64,000 nt of DNA, taken from Amoebophrya sp. A120 (Eukaryota; Sar; Dinophyceae; Syndiniales; Amoebophryaceae). Numbering within the stretch: position 1 is the stretch's first letter; every line of letters begins with the position of its first letter. The translations under genes were made by a program, and so were the position numbers. The stretch spans positions 2,108,001-2,172,000 of the forward strand of contig CAJINV010000008.1 of NCBI GenBank assembly GCA_905178155.1, given 5' to 3'. Below, in pieces: positions 35,801 to 47,600 of the stretch. A model generated the notes under the pieces. It saw only the letters and a program-made list of their open reading frames with translations. It did no database searches and was not told where the DNA came from.

Positions 35801-38800
35801 CAGATAAACGTGCGCTTCCCGAAGGACGTAAGGGAGGAGGTGTTCCTGCAGCGCCTTCTACCCAGGAACGCTGTCGGAAGAAGAAGAATACCGGCGGCAG
35901 GAGCCGCGTCGACCAGTGTTGCTGAAGATGGAAGGTGCGGCAGAAGTACAACTGCGTGCAGTGGTGCCACCACAGGAGCAGGCGAACAGAACCGCGCCAC
36001 TAGTTCTGGATTGACGCCTGAAGATGAAGAAGAGCACTTGATTTTGCCGCCCGTGAACGTGTGCGATAAGGCCATGCGTGGGATCCTTGCTGAGAAATTG
36101 TACAATTACGACGACAAGACTCGCGGAATGCAGTCTGCGAACGTGCCGCAGAGTCCTTCCGAACAACAGGAGCAAGCTGCTTCTACTGAGAGAAACTCTG
36201 GTACTGCTCCATTGATGAATCGTGCAGAAAAAGAAACACAGCAGGCGGGTGTAGACACAGCACAGGACCTACTTCCTAACCAGCGTCAAGTTCTTGTGCA
36301 GACGGAAAGAAGTGCAAAAAGTTCGTCTCGCGCGCGGATTTCCATGTTGAAGAACCCAGAGGAGTTCTGGTCCATCTTTGACGAGGTCATGGCCGAGGTC
36401 ATCGCGGAATCCGGGGAAGACAACAACGCACTGCGGACGCAGGGAAAGAAGAAAACGTACCAGCTCCCGGGGTACGTAAAGGAAAAACTCGAGGCGTTTG
36501 AGGAGCGGGAAATGTTGGAGAACGCAGCTTGGGAGGATGAGCTTGAGAAGGAGCGAGTACAGCTGCAGCTTCGGGACGATGTGGTGGGAGGAGACGAGTT
36601 GGAGATGGAGTGCAGTGATGACAAAACGGATCCAGCATGTGCTGCGAGTTCGACGGGAAAAGAGAACGCGCTGCCAGCAGGAAATGGTACTACTGAGTTT
36701 AAAGAAAACCTCCGCGACAGCGTCGAGCGGGATTTCCCTCTTCAGCTGGACGCTGCCACTACAGAAGGGTCGTCCTCTAGGTGTGCGGAAAAGGAGGTTC
36801 TCAAACAACCAACGACCCGTGGTGAGGCGGATTTCACTAATATTTCCGCGGTACAAAAACTACATGAAGACGCGTCTGTGCAGCGGAGGAACGCGCCCCC
36901 GAAGGATCTTCCTCTTTTTTCCCCGTCGTCAGACAAAATGCGGTCCGCGTTTGCCGTAAGACAGAAAACCGCTGTTCTCAGTGCGGAAGAGGAGATGGCA
37001 AAGATCGCTCTGTTGAGGAAAAAACTGCAGGTCTCTTCTTCCGAAGAAGAAACAGTCGACGCGCAGCTTTCAGAAAAGGAAAAGTCAAAGATCCAGAAAA
37101 GCCAACACCAAGTCCTGAGCCGTGCGTTCTTGGCAGACCAAATTCTGAACGCTGTGCGGGAACGGGAAGAAGACGTCGTGTCGGAAGGCGGGAAAATGGA
37201 GGAAGCTCCTGTTCCGGATGATGTTTCTCATCTACCCTCGGGCGGAACTGAAAATGGTGAAGAGGAGGTAGAAGAAGAAGCACAGAAAGACAACTCACCT
37301 GATTACTGTTCTCAAGAAGTAGACGGTCTCGACCACCGCCCTGAAGTCCCTGCTGCCCACTCATATCCTAGTACAACCAGGCCGCAGCAGCAGGAAGATG
37401 TTCCTGCGCAGGAAGATTTAGCCGGAGATGAGAGACGAACTGCATACTCAGACCACGACTCAGCCTGCTCAGAGGACGAGTCGCAGAATATTAAAATGAA
37501 GATCCACAATAAGGTGGTTCTGGATCACGAAGACCCTTTACCGCACGACTTGTTCGCCAGCGGAGACTTGGACAAGAAGAAGAAGAAGGCGTTTTTGACC
37601 AGAATCGACACAAGGTCGTGGTTTGCCGCAAAAATGTATCGAATGCAAAAATGTCTGGGTCTGGAAGAATCATGCTGTTTCTGCATGACACAGAAGGTCT
37701 GGCATGGAAGCTCTAGCGTCACAGGTTTCGAGAAGCTTCCGCAATGCCGAATCCGCATGACAAATCCCCCATTTTGGCGACAGGAAGTGAGCAGCTTTTG
37801 CTGCCTATGCATCAGAGATTTTTGTGTGTTCTGAAATGCGCATCACAAGTTACATCCTTCCAGACCCAGACATTTTTACACTTGATAAAATGGAAGAGGG
37901 TGCGATTCTAACAAAGAAAAAAACTACCAGCGACGTCTTCTGGGAGTGGCAAGAAGAAAATTTGTTGCCCACCAAAACACCTACTTCCAGTCCTGCGAAG
38001 GAACAACAGCAGGAACAATCAGTGAAGTTAAAGGCAGGAGTAGGTGAAGGAAAGAAGGTTCTTGCTCTTGATGCCCCTGCGCAGATGGAACATCAACGAC
38101 GGGAACAAGAAGGACGCGACCAGGAAGCTGCTGTTCATAATTCCGAAGAACTGCACGACGGACAGACGAAGACATTCAACAAGGATTCGATTTTTCTAAC
38201 CAGTTGCGGTTTTTCCGTGGACCATACCGCGTTTATCCAGGGGAACGACAAGCCGAAAAGACGGGTCCGGGAAGCGGACGGGGAAGTGGTGGAGGAAACG
38301 GAGTTCGACACTTTGCGGAAATCTTTCGACGAGCGGCACGCGTACGAAAGCACCTTCAAGCGGTTCCTGAAAAAGCAAAAGGAGCAGCAGGAAAAAATAC
38401 AGAAGGAGGAAGACCGACGGCAGAAGCGACTGATGGAACGAGCGCTCGAGGACGAGCTGCAAGCTCTCGACGAGATGAAGCGGAACTTGCGGAATTTTCT
38501 GGAGTTCCCCGGGATACCGGCAAATCTGCTGGAGGACTGGACGGAGAGGCGGAAAAAAATCTTGCTGTACGGCGGGGCAAAAATTGCCAAGAAGACCAAA
38601 GGTCGCGGGAAGCAAGCAAAAGCGAAAGCAGGCGGGAGCAGCAACTCTTCGAAAGCGAAAGCGGTGCGGGGGAGGAAGGAACAGGACAGGAACGCGCGCA
38701 CGCCTCGCGGCGGCCGCGGAGATGAAGATGACCGCGCGGCGGATGGTAGCATGGAGTTTGAGGAAGACAGTGGGTGGGCGCCGACTGGCGAGCCAAGCGG

Positions 38801-39617
38801 CAGTAGCACAAGCAGAGCAGCAGATGCTTCTTTTACGGAGGGGCAAGAAGGAGAGGCCGGTGTGAGGACAGAAACAAGTGTGAAGAAACGAGGAAGGGTA
38901 AAGAAGAAAGCAAGCAAGGGACAATTTGTGCCTGTAGCAGCAGAAGGAGTTGCGCAGGACGAAGCCTCGGACTTGGAAGATGCGGCGGAACAAGCTGAAC
39001 GTGTAGCGGTGAAAGCAGTTGATCTCCAACTTCCTGATGGGCATCAAGCCACTTTCGTTCCGCCTGTAGATGATAATCGACAATCGCGACCCAACGAGTC
39101 ACCACTGCAGCTTGAGGTCGCACCAAAGGCAGTACGGTTTTCCGAGAGGGTCGTGTCTAATGTAGATACGACCACTACTTCTGCGATAGCGATAGTTTCT
39201 ATCGCAGCCGCAGCAAATGAAGATGCAGCAGATCATACAAAACTGCTGCCCGCTGAGATACCGCAACTGCGCGCTGCAACCGGAGGTGAAATAAAAACCG
39301 TCCTAGATGTTACTAGATCTCCCACCGCTAGTACTGACGAGTTTTTGCCGGCGCCGGCGCGCGACAAATTTGGCAGGGTCACTGAGTCCTCCGTCGACCC
39401 TGACCAGGGTGATGCAGAAGATTCTCTCCCCATGAAGGAGCCGGCAGACTCCCAGATCGTGGACAACTGGAAGACGGTTTTTTTGTCACTGAAAAACCGG
39501 TTCATCTCCAGCCAGACCGACGAACAGCAAGGCACGGAAACCATCTTGTCCACGTTTCTGCAGAACGACGCAAATGTGGCGAAAGTGATCCGCAAATTGA
39601 CGCCGAACCCCTACTAA
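32895..39617 (+). CDS. Gene F: large charged coiled-coil protein
   Basis: Three exons, 32895-33180, 33597-37636 and 37893-39617, give 2,016 residues. The N-terminus is a coiled coil rich in Glu, Gln and Arg (EQHERELQEEHDRQLDQ). A basic patch follows (RMRKKSMEKMKSG), then long alternating acidic and basic helical regions with low-complexity Ser/Glu spacers. Recurrent charged segments include KIKELERRVEVDQIREKA and EERRFEEDMRALFENEK. No catalytic domain, signal peptide or membrane helix is seen. It is probably a structural cytoskeletal or flagellar-type protein, which is a guess from composition. The start is the first ATG with an open frame. Stop at 39615-39617. Confidence 0.7.
33181..33591. 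mobile_element. Introner, intron 1 of gene F
   Basis: Begins TATCAAATGCAAAAATG and ends TGCATTTTATA. The arms also share GTCTGGGTCTGGAAG against CTTCCCGACCCAGAC with small differences. A perfect duplication GGCAG is at 33176-33180 and 33592-33596. Excision gives QEMAVLAATE in frame. A GT...AG reading is also possible here. Confidence 0.85.
37637..37887. mobile_element. Introner, intron 2 of gene F
   Basis: Begins TATCGAATGCAAAAATG and ends TACACTTGATA. The arms match over 30 nt, including GTCTGGGTCTGGAAG. A perfect duplication AAATG is at 37632-37636 and 37888-37892. Excision gives WFAAKMEEGA in frame. Same family as the introners at 33181 and 50227. Confidence 0.9.
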
Positions 39618-39853
39618 CCATTGCAAAACTTCTTGTTGTACTATCGTCCTCGTATGGAGGCTATGGATATGTACGAAACTTGCAGTCTTGGATGGCAGAT
39701 CTCCTGTTTCGTGGTCTGAAACTGCATCACATCAAGCGTCGTTGTTTCTTTTGAGCAAATTTGTCATGCGCGTTATACTAGGCCTAGGGCGAAGATAGCC
39801 ACAACACTTTTGCAATGCATGCCTGCCAGCAACACGGAACGGTGAACAGCATT

Positions 39854-40968
39854 ATGGGGTGGCGTGGGAAGGAGCGCATCGACGCGATCAGCGAGGACTG
39901 CGAAGAGACTATCCCAGGCGGCAAAACCTCCTCACCAGTTCTCAAATGTCGAGTAGTTTTCGTGAAGATTTATTGTTGAGTTCACTGAATAGTACTTCTC
40001 CACAAATAATCACGAGGCAGCTGCCTTGTGATCTGAGCCTTCTGTTCATAGTGTAGTCGCAAGCAGTCCGTAAAAATCAAAATCAATATGCCTGGAAGAT
40101 CGCAGGGCCATGATTTCTCCTCCTTCTGCCGACTAGACAGGATGAGGACAAAAATTCTACCTCCGTGAGAAGGAACTGCCTACGGTCCAGTAAGTAATTT
40201 GTTGGGAAAGGGTATGGATGTTCGTGCAATTTGCATGGCTAAGGCTAGAAGCGACTGGGGAGATGGTTTTTACGCAGGATAGACAAACTGAACGACTTGG
40301 AGAAGTTGAAGAAAAAATTGGACTTAAAGTTCGTTGCGAAAGTCGATAACAACTACCTGCAATTTATTCACTGCAATGATGTCATCGGGAGTTCACGGCA
40401 GACTTGAAAAAGAGTTGTCAAGTTTGCAGTTGTGCTGGCCTAGCGAGGTTCCGAAGTCTCTACTCCACTCCACGAATGGGGAGCGTGAAAGCCTTTGCCT
40501 TAATAGATGCAGATTGGGTTTGTCTTCCACAGGCACGTTAGACATCATGGGATAAAGCTTCAGAAGCTTCTACATGTGCATGGTTATGCGTGCCTGTACT
40601 TCTTCTCCTGGATTCTCTTTGCCCTTCACGCATTATTTTCCAGACGGCCCAGATGACAAGATTTGCAGTTGATACCGTTCTTGCAGCAGCAAAAGGAGAA
40701 AATGCAAAAAAAGGAACAGGAAAAGAAGTCCGCGACCGCAAAAGCTGCAGCAGCAAATAGTCGGGAGAGCGGACCACGGCCTAGCGCAAATTCGTCAGAG
40801 GTTGGAGGCGTCGCGGTGGTGAAAGGGGAGCGGAAGAAGGAGCAGCCGTTGGCGACCCACCCGGCGGCGATAGACGAGGTGATTCGACGCGCGTTGCGGA
40901 GACGCGATAGGCGGCGAGAGAAAGTAAGGGATATGAAAAATTCTTCCGACGAGGAGAATTCGTCGTAA
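39854..40968 (+). CDS. Gene G: small basic coiled-coil protein
   Basis: Three exons, 39854-39909, 40287-40364 and 40680-40968, give 140 residues starting MGWRGKERIDAISEDCEE. A short coiled coil (LNDLEKLKKKLDLKF) leads to a Lys/Gln helix (QQQKEKMQKKEQEKKSA), a Ser/Pro linker, and a basic helix (IDEVIRRALRRRDRRREK) with an acidic end. No family is recognised. Both junctions keep frame when an introner and one 5-base flank are removed. The gene starts 236 bp after gene F stops, and a fusion to gene F was considered but not supported. Confidence 0.5.
39910..40281. mobile_element. Introner, intron 1 of gene G
   Basis: Begins TATCCCAGGCGGCAAAACC and ends GGTTTTTACGCAGGATA. The ends are mutually complementary with mismatches. 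Flanks are GAGAC and GACAA. Joined peptide CEETLNDLEK. The right end matches those of the gene I introners at 45303 and 46257. Confidence 0.6.
40365..40674. mobile_element. Introner, intron 2 of gene G
   Basis: Begins TATTCACTGCAATGATGTC and ends GACAAGATTTGCAGTTGATA. The ends are complementary with mismatches. Flanks are CAATT and CCGTT, a poor duplicate. Joined peptide NNYLQFLQQQ in frame. Confidence 0.55.
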
Positions 40969-41659
40969 AAATTGCAAACGAAGGGCCACGGCGCAAGCGA
41001 GTATAAGTAGTTGGTGGTCCTCTCCATTTCAACAATTTGCGATAAAATAGTAAGTTCTACAGCGCAACCAGCACGCTATGAATTTTACGAAAAAGGGAGA
41101 CTGGTGATCGCTGCTGCTGTCGGCTACACAGGTACCACACGAGACAGGTGTGTTTGAGGCCGCTGGTCGGTAATTTTTTCTGCTGTTCTCACTCAACAGT
41201 CACTGTCACAAGTGTATTCTTGAATGCAGCAAAATTTTCGCCCGTCCTCGTACCTACTGTACAACTACATCCAATAATTTCGTTTCAATCTTCGTCAAGA
41301 TTTCACTCGTTGAAACGCGATCGAAAATTATCGTTCGTCTGAGACGATGTCGGCACCGAAGCTTCGTTCAAATGTTTCGTCGTTTCAGTCGCATTCGATT
41401 TGCCTACTTTTCTGCAGCTTTGTTCTCTCGCAAATCCTGTGCCGCTTCAGTTCTATCTTGGCACGAACTTGCCCCGAAAACAACCGCGGATATTATCGTT
41501 ATTGCTCTCCTCCGATTGTGGGCCTGCCTGCGGCAGAGCAATAAGGAAGAAAGTCCATTTGCTGCCTTTGTTTGCAGCGTAAAATCAAGTAATCTAATGT
41601 CGACGTTGATGCCCCAGTTTCTGTGTCCTCGGCAAAGTTTGATTTAACAAGCAAGAATT
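40969..41659. other. Spacer between genes G and H
   Basis: No supported gene. Several overlapping short frames between 41148 and 41650 have no recognisable content. The sequence is AT-leaning and TTCG-rich, with no repeats noted. Confidence 0.4.
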
Positions 41660-41879
41660 ATGGCCCCCGGGGTCGGTGCGTTTGCGGACCCGCTGTACTT
41701 GAGCAACATCCAGAGCCCGGAAAACCCCATGCTAACGATGCTCATGGAGAACGTGAAAAACAACATGCAGAAGGTGAATTTAGCAGCGCTGGACGCGGAG
41801 AAGCAGGCATTTCACGTGACCAACCTGCTCGGACTGGTAAAGTGGAAAACGGATCTGCTGAAAATACGCATTGCAAAAC
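41660..41879 (+). CDS. Gene H: first exon of a small gene
   Basis: An ATG-initiated frame of 73 codons, MAPGVGAFADPLYLSNIQS onward, with a helical, Met/Leu/Lys-rich second half (NPMLTMLMENVKNNMQ). At 41880 the DNA becomes TATCCCGCTAGTGTAAAATG, which resembles introner left ends such as TATCCCGTGTAAAAAC in gene I. The exon therefore probably ends with the candidate duplication AAAAC (41875-41879). The right end and later exons were not found. A frame at about 41930-42161 with a hydrophobic helix (WTLYLSWILAALCTS) is one candidate. Without splicing the frame stops at 41888-41890. Confidence 0.45.
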
Positions 41880-42520
41880 TATCCCGCTAGTGTAAAATGC
41901 AACAGAGATTTTTCAAAAGGAAAAGTGGAACTTTTCATGCAGAAGCAAATCAAAATTCAGGATCCGGTATGGACACTGTACCTGTCATGGATTCTTGCTG
42001 CACTTTGTACGAGTTGTTCGATGCTTTTGCACAGCATAGAAAAAGGCGTACAGCGACACCAATCCGAACAACGTGAAACAGGGTGGCGTCGGGGTAGCAC
42101 TAGGCGTCGCAGTTTCAACGTTGATGTTGGAGAAGGAAAAAGGCGTGAAGACAGCAGATAAGGAGGAGGACAATAAAATTCTGCGCGAAGACGAGAAAAG
42201 GTCTGTTGACAAGAATAAAAGCGGAAACATGTCGCATGAATTGAGGTCGTCAACTTGTCAGGCAAGTCGAATATGCAAACTACTGCCATTTGCGATGGTG
42301 GTAGCAGAGCACGAAACAAGCAAGAATCATGAGTGTCAACTCGCTTTTGGATACGATGTTGCTGCTGGCAGATGTACAAGGTCAAGGACGACCGCAATGG
42401 ATTTTTTTTGAACCTCCAGTGAATGACAATGTTGAGAAGCAGCACAAATAGGATGCTGATGCTTGGGCTCCGCAGCTTAAAAGTCCCAGGTTCTTGGACA
42501 GTTCGAAGTGACAAGGCGGC

Positions 42521-44463
42521 GGAAGTGCCTTCTTGAGTTCCACGAGGCTTTCAATCACAATATCGAACACAGTTCTTCAGGACGCGCAAACTTGTATACT
42601 TCTTAGATCTGCGCGCAAGCTTTACTTCCAACCCCTGCAAAGCCTAATTTTGTCAGAAATGTCTCTTGTTTTTCATTTCTTGAAGGGTGGTCTTTTTCGG
42701 GAACTCCACCGGAAACAAATCACTCGTACTGCAGGTACAAATTCAAAACTAGTGCATTCTCTCAAAACTTAAATCTTGCATTGCCCTCCTTGTGACCTCA
42801 GAAACGATTGTACACGAGATATATTTTCTAAAGTTCGAAACTGTATGGCACGACGAAAACGATATGTGTTGGACTAGGTTCAGAGTGGCGGTAGAAGCAA
42901 TTTGTATTAGAACGAGGGCACATCACGACTTCTAGTTCTAAATCTACATCTATCTACTCCTGACCCCCTCTCACCCCACCTTCTGCTGTTCGCATCGTGT
43001 CCTCGCTCAACGACCCAAAGAAATTCCCGTAACAAACCCAGAACAAACAAATCACTTCACGGTCCTGGAAGTATCCCCTCCTACCGCGGTTAATGTGTCT
43101 ACAAATCCCTCCGAAATCCCACACATCCACAACGCGCGCCGGATCAGCTGCCCGGAGTACTGAACGTCAAGGAATTTCTGCACAAGTTGTAGTACTAGTA
43201 GTGGACCAAATTTGTCACTTGCCGCCTGGCAAGTGTTTCTCTGCATGCGTTTCAGGAAGCCCACAAGCGTGCCGAGCTTCTGCTGTCTCGTTAAATATGA
43301 TAGTCCATGCGCAATGCACTTTGGTGCGTTCGGGTATGTGTATACCTGCGTCCTTCCTTGGTCCAGTGCGAAGTATACTACTTGTCCGATGAATTCTACG
43401 AATTGCTCTGTATACTACTTGTCCGAATTACTCTCTTACCTGGAAGTGCCTTCTTGAGTTCCACGAGGCTTTCAATCACAATATTGGCAATGGGAGACTT
43501 CGACAGCCATATAGATTCGGAATAGATTCCAAATAGATTTGAAATAGATGGCTTCTGTTTTCCGAAACAGCGTCTGCAGTTCTGCAGCACGCGATCGAAC
43601 GGAGAATAAAAACAGTCACCGAAGTCGCGAGCTGGGCGAAAAATGAGAACAATTCTGACCAAAATTTCCCGGGCCGATGAGAAGTGGCCACAAGGTGCCT
43701 GCCCTAGCCCGAGAAAGTGGCCAGGTGAGGGGGGTAATCTTGTAGCGCAAGCGCCGCGCTATGCTTTTAGTTAGGCCTAGACTCTCGGACCAAGTAAGAG
43801 CATACCCTGGCGCCTGGGAAAAAGGTTGCTCTGGCCCGCAAAAGTTGGCACAGGCGCCACGGCATTCTTTTGCCGGGGCTGCCAGGTTTTAAGGCCAGGC
43901 ACTGTCACAGTGGTGCGCTTGTGATGCGAAATTCTCCTGGCCCGAGAAAGTGGCCAGACCGATGATGGGGGAGCGTGGTGTTTCTGATGCGAAAACGTTC
44001 TGGCCCGAGAAAGTGGCCAGATAAGGGGGGGTGATCTTGAAGTACAAGCAGCACGCTGTGCTCTTACCTGGGCCTCCAGACTTTGAGGCCAGGTAAGAGC
44101 ATAGCATTGCGATTGGAAGGAAAAAAGACCGCATCGGCCCAAAAAAAGTTGGCCCAAACACCACGGCACTCTCTTACCTGGCCTGGCAAATTTTTGGGCC
44201 AGGTAAGAGAGCAGCGCGGTGTTTGGGATGCGAAAGCGTCCTGGCCTGAGGAGGTGGCCAGGAGAAAGAGACACTTTTTTTAGCACAATCGCCATGCTGT
44301 GCTCTTACCTGGGCCTCCAGACTTTGAGGCCAGGTAAGAGCATAGCATTGCGATTGGAAGGAAAAAAGACCGCATCGGCCCAAAAAAAGTTGGCCCAAAC
44401 ACCACGGCACTCTCTTACCTGGAAGTGCCTTCTCGAGTTCCACGAGGCTTTCAATCACAATAT
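42521..44463 (-). repeat. 43-bp sequence present three times
   Basis: Copies at 42521-42563, 43442-43484 and 44421-44463, nearly identical, beginning GGAAGTGCCTTCT and ending AATCACAATAT. On the minus strand each can be read IVIESLVELKKALP. In the last two copies this is followed at once by CAG-GTAAGAG, a consensus splice donor. This may be a repeated exon fragment on the minus strand or a conserved repeat end. Confidence 0.7.
44055..44421. repeat. 127-bp direct duplication with donor-like hairpins
   Basis: 44055-44181 and 44295-44421 are apparently identical. Each contains a hairpin with arms CTCTTACCTGG and CCAGGTAAGAG, and ends in a further CTCTTACCTGG. Between them lies another such hairpin (about 44171-44212). 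Related CTGGCCCGAGAAAGTGG units occur upstream from 43730. Confidence 0.75.
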
Positions 44464-44634
44464 GTTTTGAGTTGATTTAGTTTTTTTTGTCCTCTTGATC
44501 AGAGAGTTGGTACGCAGTGGCACAAGAGGAGATCGAGCTGCTGTGTGATTTTTTCAGAAGACTCATGCGATCCCTCTATAAAAAAACGCCCGCAACAAAC
44601 ATTGTAGAAGATCGCGACCCACGATCAGAAGTTT

Positions 44635-47600
44635 ATGAGTCTGTTGGCACTCATTATGTCCTTACTGTCTAGATTGGTAGCTCTTTATCACGAAGGATCT
44701 TTCACTTGGTATCCTCGACGATCTGTGCAATTTTTTTCGATCTTTTTTTTAAGCCTCGGTAGAAGTAAGTCCCATTTTACAGCATCACGAAGATTGTTCT
44801 TTCTTCATCGACTTCGTCAAGTTCGTTCGCCGCACGAAAGCATCGGGGGGAAGACTTCGTCGCTCCCTGTATTGGTCCTTTTCAGCATTCTTGTGTTTCT
44901 TCTTGTTTCTTCTTGTTGGTCTCCTCCACCCGCCTTTCACACTGCCGCAGCTGCTGTGCCCTTTCTCGAGGAACTTTTGGTCGACGAGGAATTCCGTGCG
45001 TTTCAAGATGACGAGATCACCTATATCCCGTGTAAAAACATCCCCACCCCCAGAGTTGTCATGCAATTCTGCATGCCGAAAAAGTTTCTCATGCGGAGCC
45101 CTATGAGAAGCATTATCTAGTCGTGTTTTGGCATTTGCGATGCTAGAATCAGCATGGTGCGCTAGATCTGTGATGCTTCTGAACTAGCTAAACAGGACTA
45201 CGCTACGAGGACAGACTTGTCATGCCAAACAACGAAAGCTGGCTGATTTGTCTAGCAGATTTCCCATCTTGACTCTGGTCTGGGGGCGTTTTTAATCAGG
45301 ATAACCTACAGGCGCGAGATAAAACTTTCGGACGTCCTCGCCGCACCCGACCCGCAGTCGCTGCCCAAGCGCCTGCTTCCGCACGCAACCACCTTCGGCG
45401 AAGATGTGAGAACGCGAGAAGAGCCGTTTCTGCAGCTTGCTTCGGAGGAGAGAAACCGGCTGGAAGATCATGATTTTTCCAACGGAGGCACAAAACCTTT
45501 CTCCCCGGAGGAGGGGCACCTTGCTGCAACTAAAGGACCTCCAGCAGCTTCTGTGCTGATTACCACGCTGGCGGATGATCCCAAAAAGGTAAAAAGCACA
45601 TCTACACGCACCAGCACGACCCGACCGACCGCTCCAATAGGCGGACCAGAACATGATGACCCGGCAAATGAGCATAGTCCCTCGGCCGCCGTGTGCCCCG
45701 CACTATCCCAGCAGGAGAAGCGAGCACTCTGTCGGGAATACGCCTTCTTGCTGTTCGGCGGCTTGGCAAAGAAGAAGGGCAAAACGTCCATGGCGTTTCA
45801 GAAGAACGAGGACGGCGGCGGCATCGTCGAGGGAGCCGACGCTGAGGGATTCGTGGATGCCGCGCTCGCGCGGAACGCCTACGAACTGCACGTCTTCCGC
45901 GCCAACCAAGGGCGCGATCGGTACCCTGCGTAAAAACGTGCCCACAACTTGAGACTTGTCATGCATACTATGTATTTGTAAGTGCTTGCTGTACTGCTCA
46001 AATTATGTTTCTCAATCTCATGCGCGGCCCCAACATAAGACGCCCAGCACTTAAATGCTGTTTCGGAGTTTGTTCTGTTGCTAGAAGTGGGATAAGATGG
46101 AGGTCGATCTAATATGATGCGCCAACACTAGCTACACACAAGCACACTTATTGTGCTGACCCAAGCGCAACAACTACAAGTACAACTTCCCTGTTGGTTT
46201 GGCGAGCGAAGTCGGCATCTTCCTTCTGCTGTGGGTACTACGTTTTTACGCAGGATAACCGGTTCGATGTTTTCATCCACAACTGGGCCCTGGCCGCCCG
46301 CGAGAAGCTGCGCCGCCTGTACAAGCCCGTCGCCAGTGTGTTCGAGCAGAACGCGAACCGGAAAATCGAAATCACGCGTCGCATCTGGCCGTACGGGCAG
46401 CGGAAGTGCTACAAGGGCGACTACTTCTGCATCCTTGCCCAGGTGTCCATGAGTCTGTCCGTGCGGGAAGTGGTGAACTTGATGCTGGTGTACGAGGCGA
46501 GAATGCAGCCGTTGCGGCGCAACTGTGGCTGCAAATCCGACAGGTACGAGTACGTCATGGTGACGCGGGCCGACATGCTCAAGTACCAGATGAACCTGAT
46601 CTTCCCGAACACCTACCCCACCAGCCTCGTCAGCTCGGTGTCTCACACCGGCGACCACCACTGGGTGTTACCCGGGAGCGGCTACGCGGCGCGGCTGCGC
46701 AGCGCCTTTGACTACAGGTGGCAGGTGCTGCACGGGCGGGATTTTGACGAGGACAAGTTCTTCAGCTTCTGGCACCGCGGCAAGTTGCTCAGGAACATCG
46801 AGCAGCTGCGGGCGTACAGCGAAAACAGCGAGAAAATGGTCGAAGAGTGGAGGGTGGAAGACGACGCGGATTTCCGTCGCATGTTTGACAAGATGGACGC
46901 GGAAGAGCTCGCAAGAAAGAAAAGAGTCTGGAACGCCTTGATTGTTCCCGACCGCAAAACCGCGCAGGGCTTTCAGCTCCTGGGCGAGTCAGACCGGTGG
47001 GTCCAGAGCCACCAGGTATCCAAGTGCATCACTCGGCGACGTGGTCCTTCTTCTGAACATTTGTCCGGGTCGTGGTCGTGTTTGCAAAATACTGTAGAAG
47101 TCGTGCTGCTCCTGCGCGAGTTTTTATCAACCCTCATCTATGTCTACCGCGACTGAGTGTGCATGACAAGAAGCTATCTTTGAAAGGTTCCACAAAAGGA
47201 GCATGGATGTGTGTTTGTACTTACTATCGCAGAAGGTGCTGCTACTTTTTGGTTTTCGTTTTCATCAGTACGTGCTGATCTTCACTTATCTGCTTCTTGT
47301 TTTCATTTCAACGCGGCCATTGATCATACGCTGACGCTGATCGCAAATGGGGGGGAGGAGGAACAAAAACAGTCGCACTCTGATACCAGGAAGACGCGGC
47401 GCATAGCACGATCGTGACGCAGGAAAGTCTGAAGCTTTTCGAGTCCACGCAGTATTTTCACAACCTCAAGTCCCGGTTTCGGCCGATCTTGTTGCCCGGT
47501 GTGGACAAGAAAAACCTGATCTGGCATATAACCCGCTCAGGTGTTACAATCTCAAACGTTACAATAAAACATGGAAATCTGTGATGCAAGAGTGCATGAT

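Larger units (their letters stand above)
42164..44634. other. Repeat-structured spacer before gene I
   Basis: Contains three copies of a 43-bp sequence, a 127-bp duplication, and several hairpins whose arms read CTCTTACCTGG and CCAGGTAAGAG (separate entries). 42600-43440 outside the repeats shows nothing recognisable. Confidence 0.5.

Noticed and set aside
40663-40968. Stand-alone 101-codon gene
   Set aside because: It has no ATG and is better explained as the third exon of gene G beginning at 40680.
43777-44458. Minus-strand frames with repeated FLGRCGLFSFQSQCYALTW
   Set aside because: They arise from the 127-bp duplication and hairpin units. Only the short IVIESLVELKKALP segment is kept as an observation.
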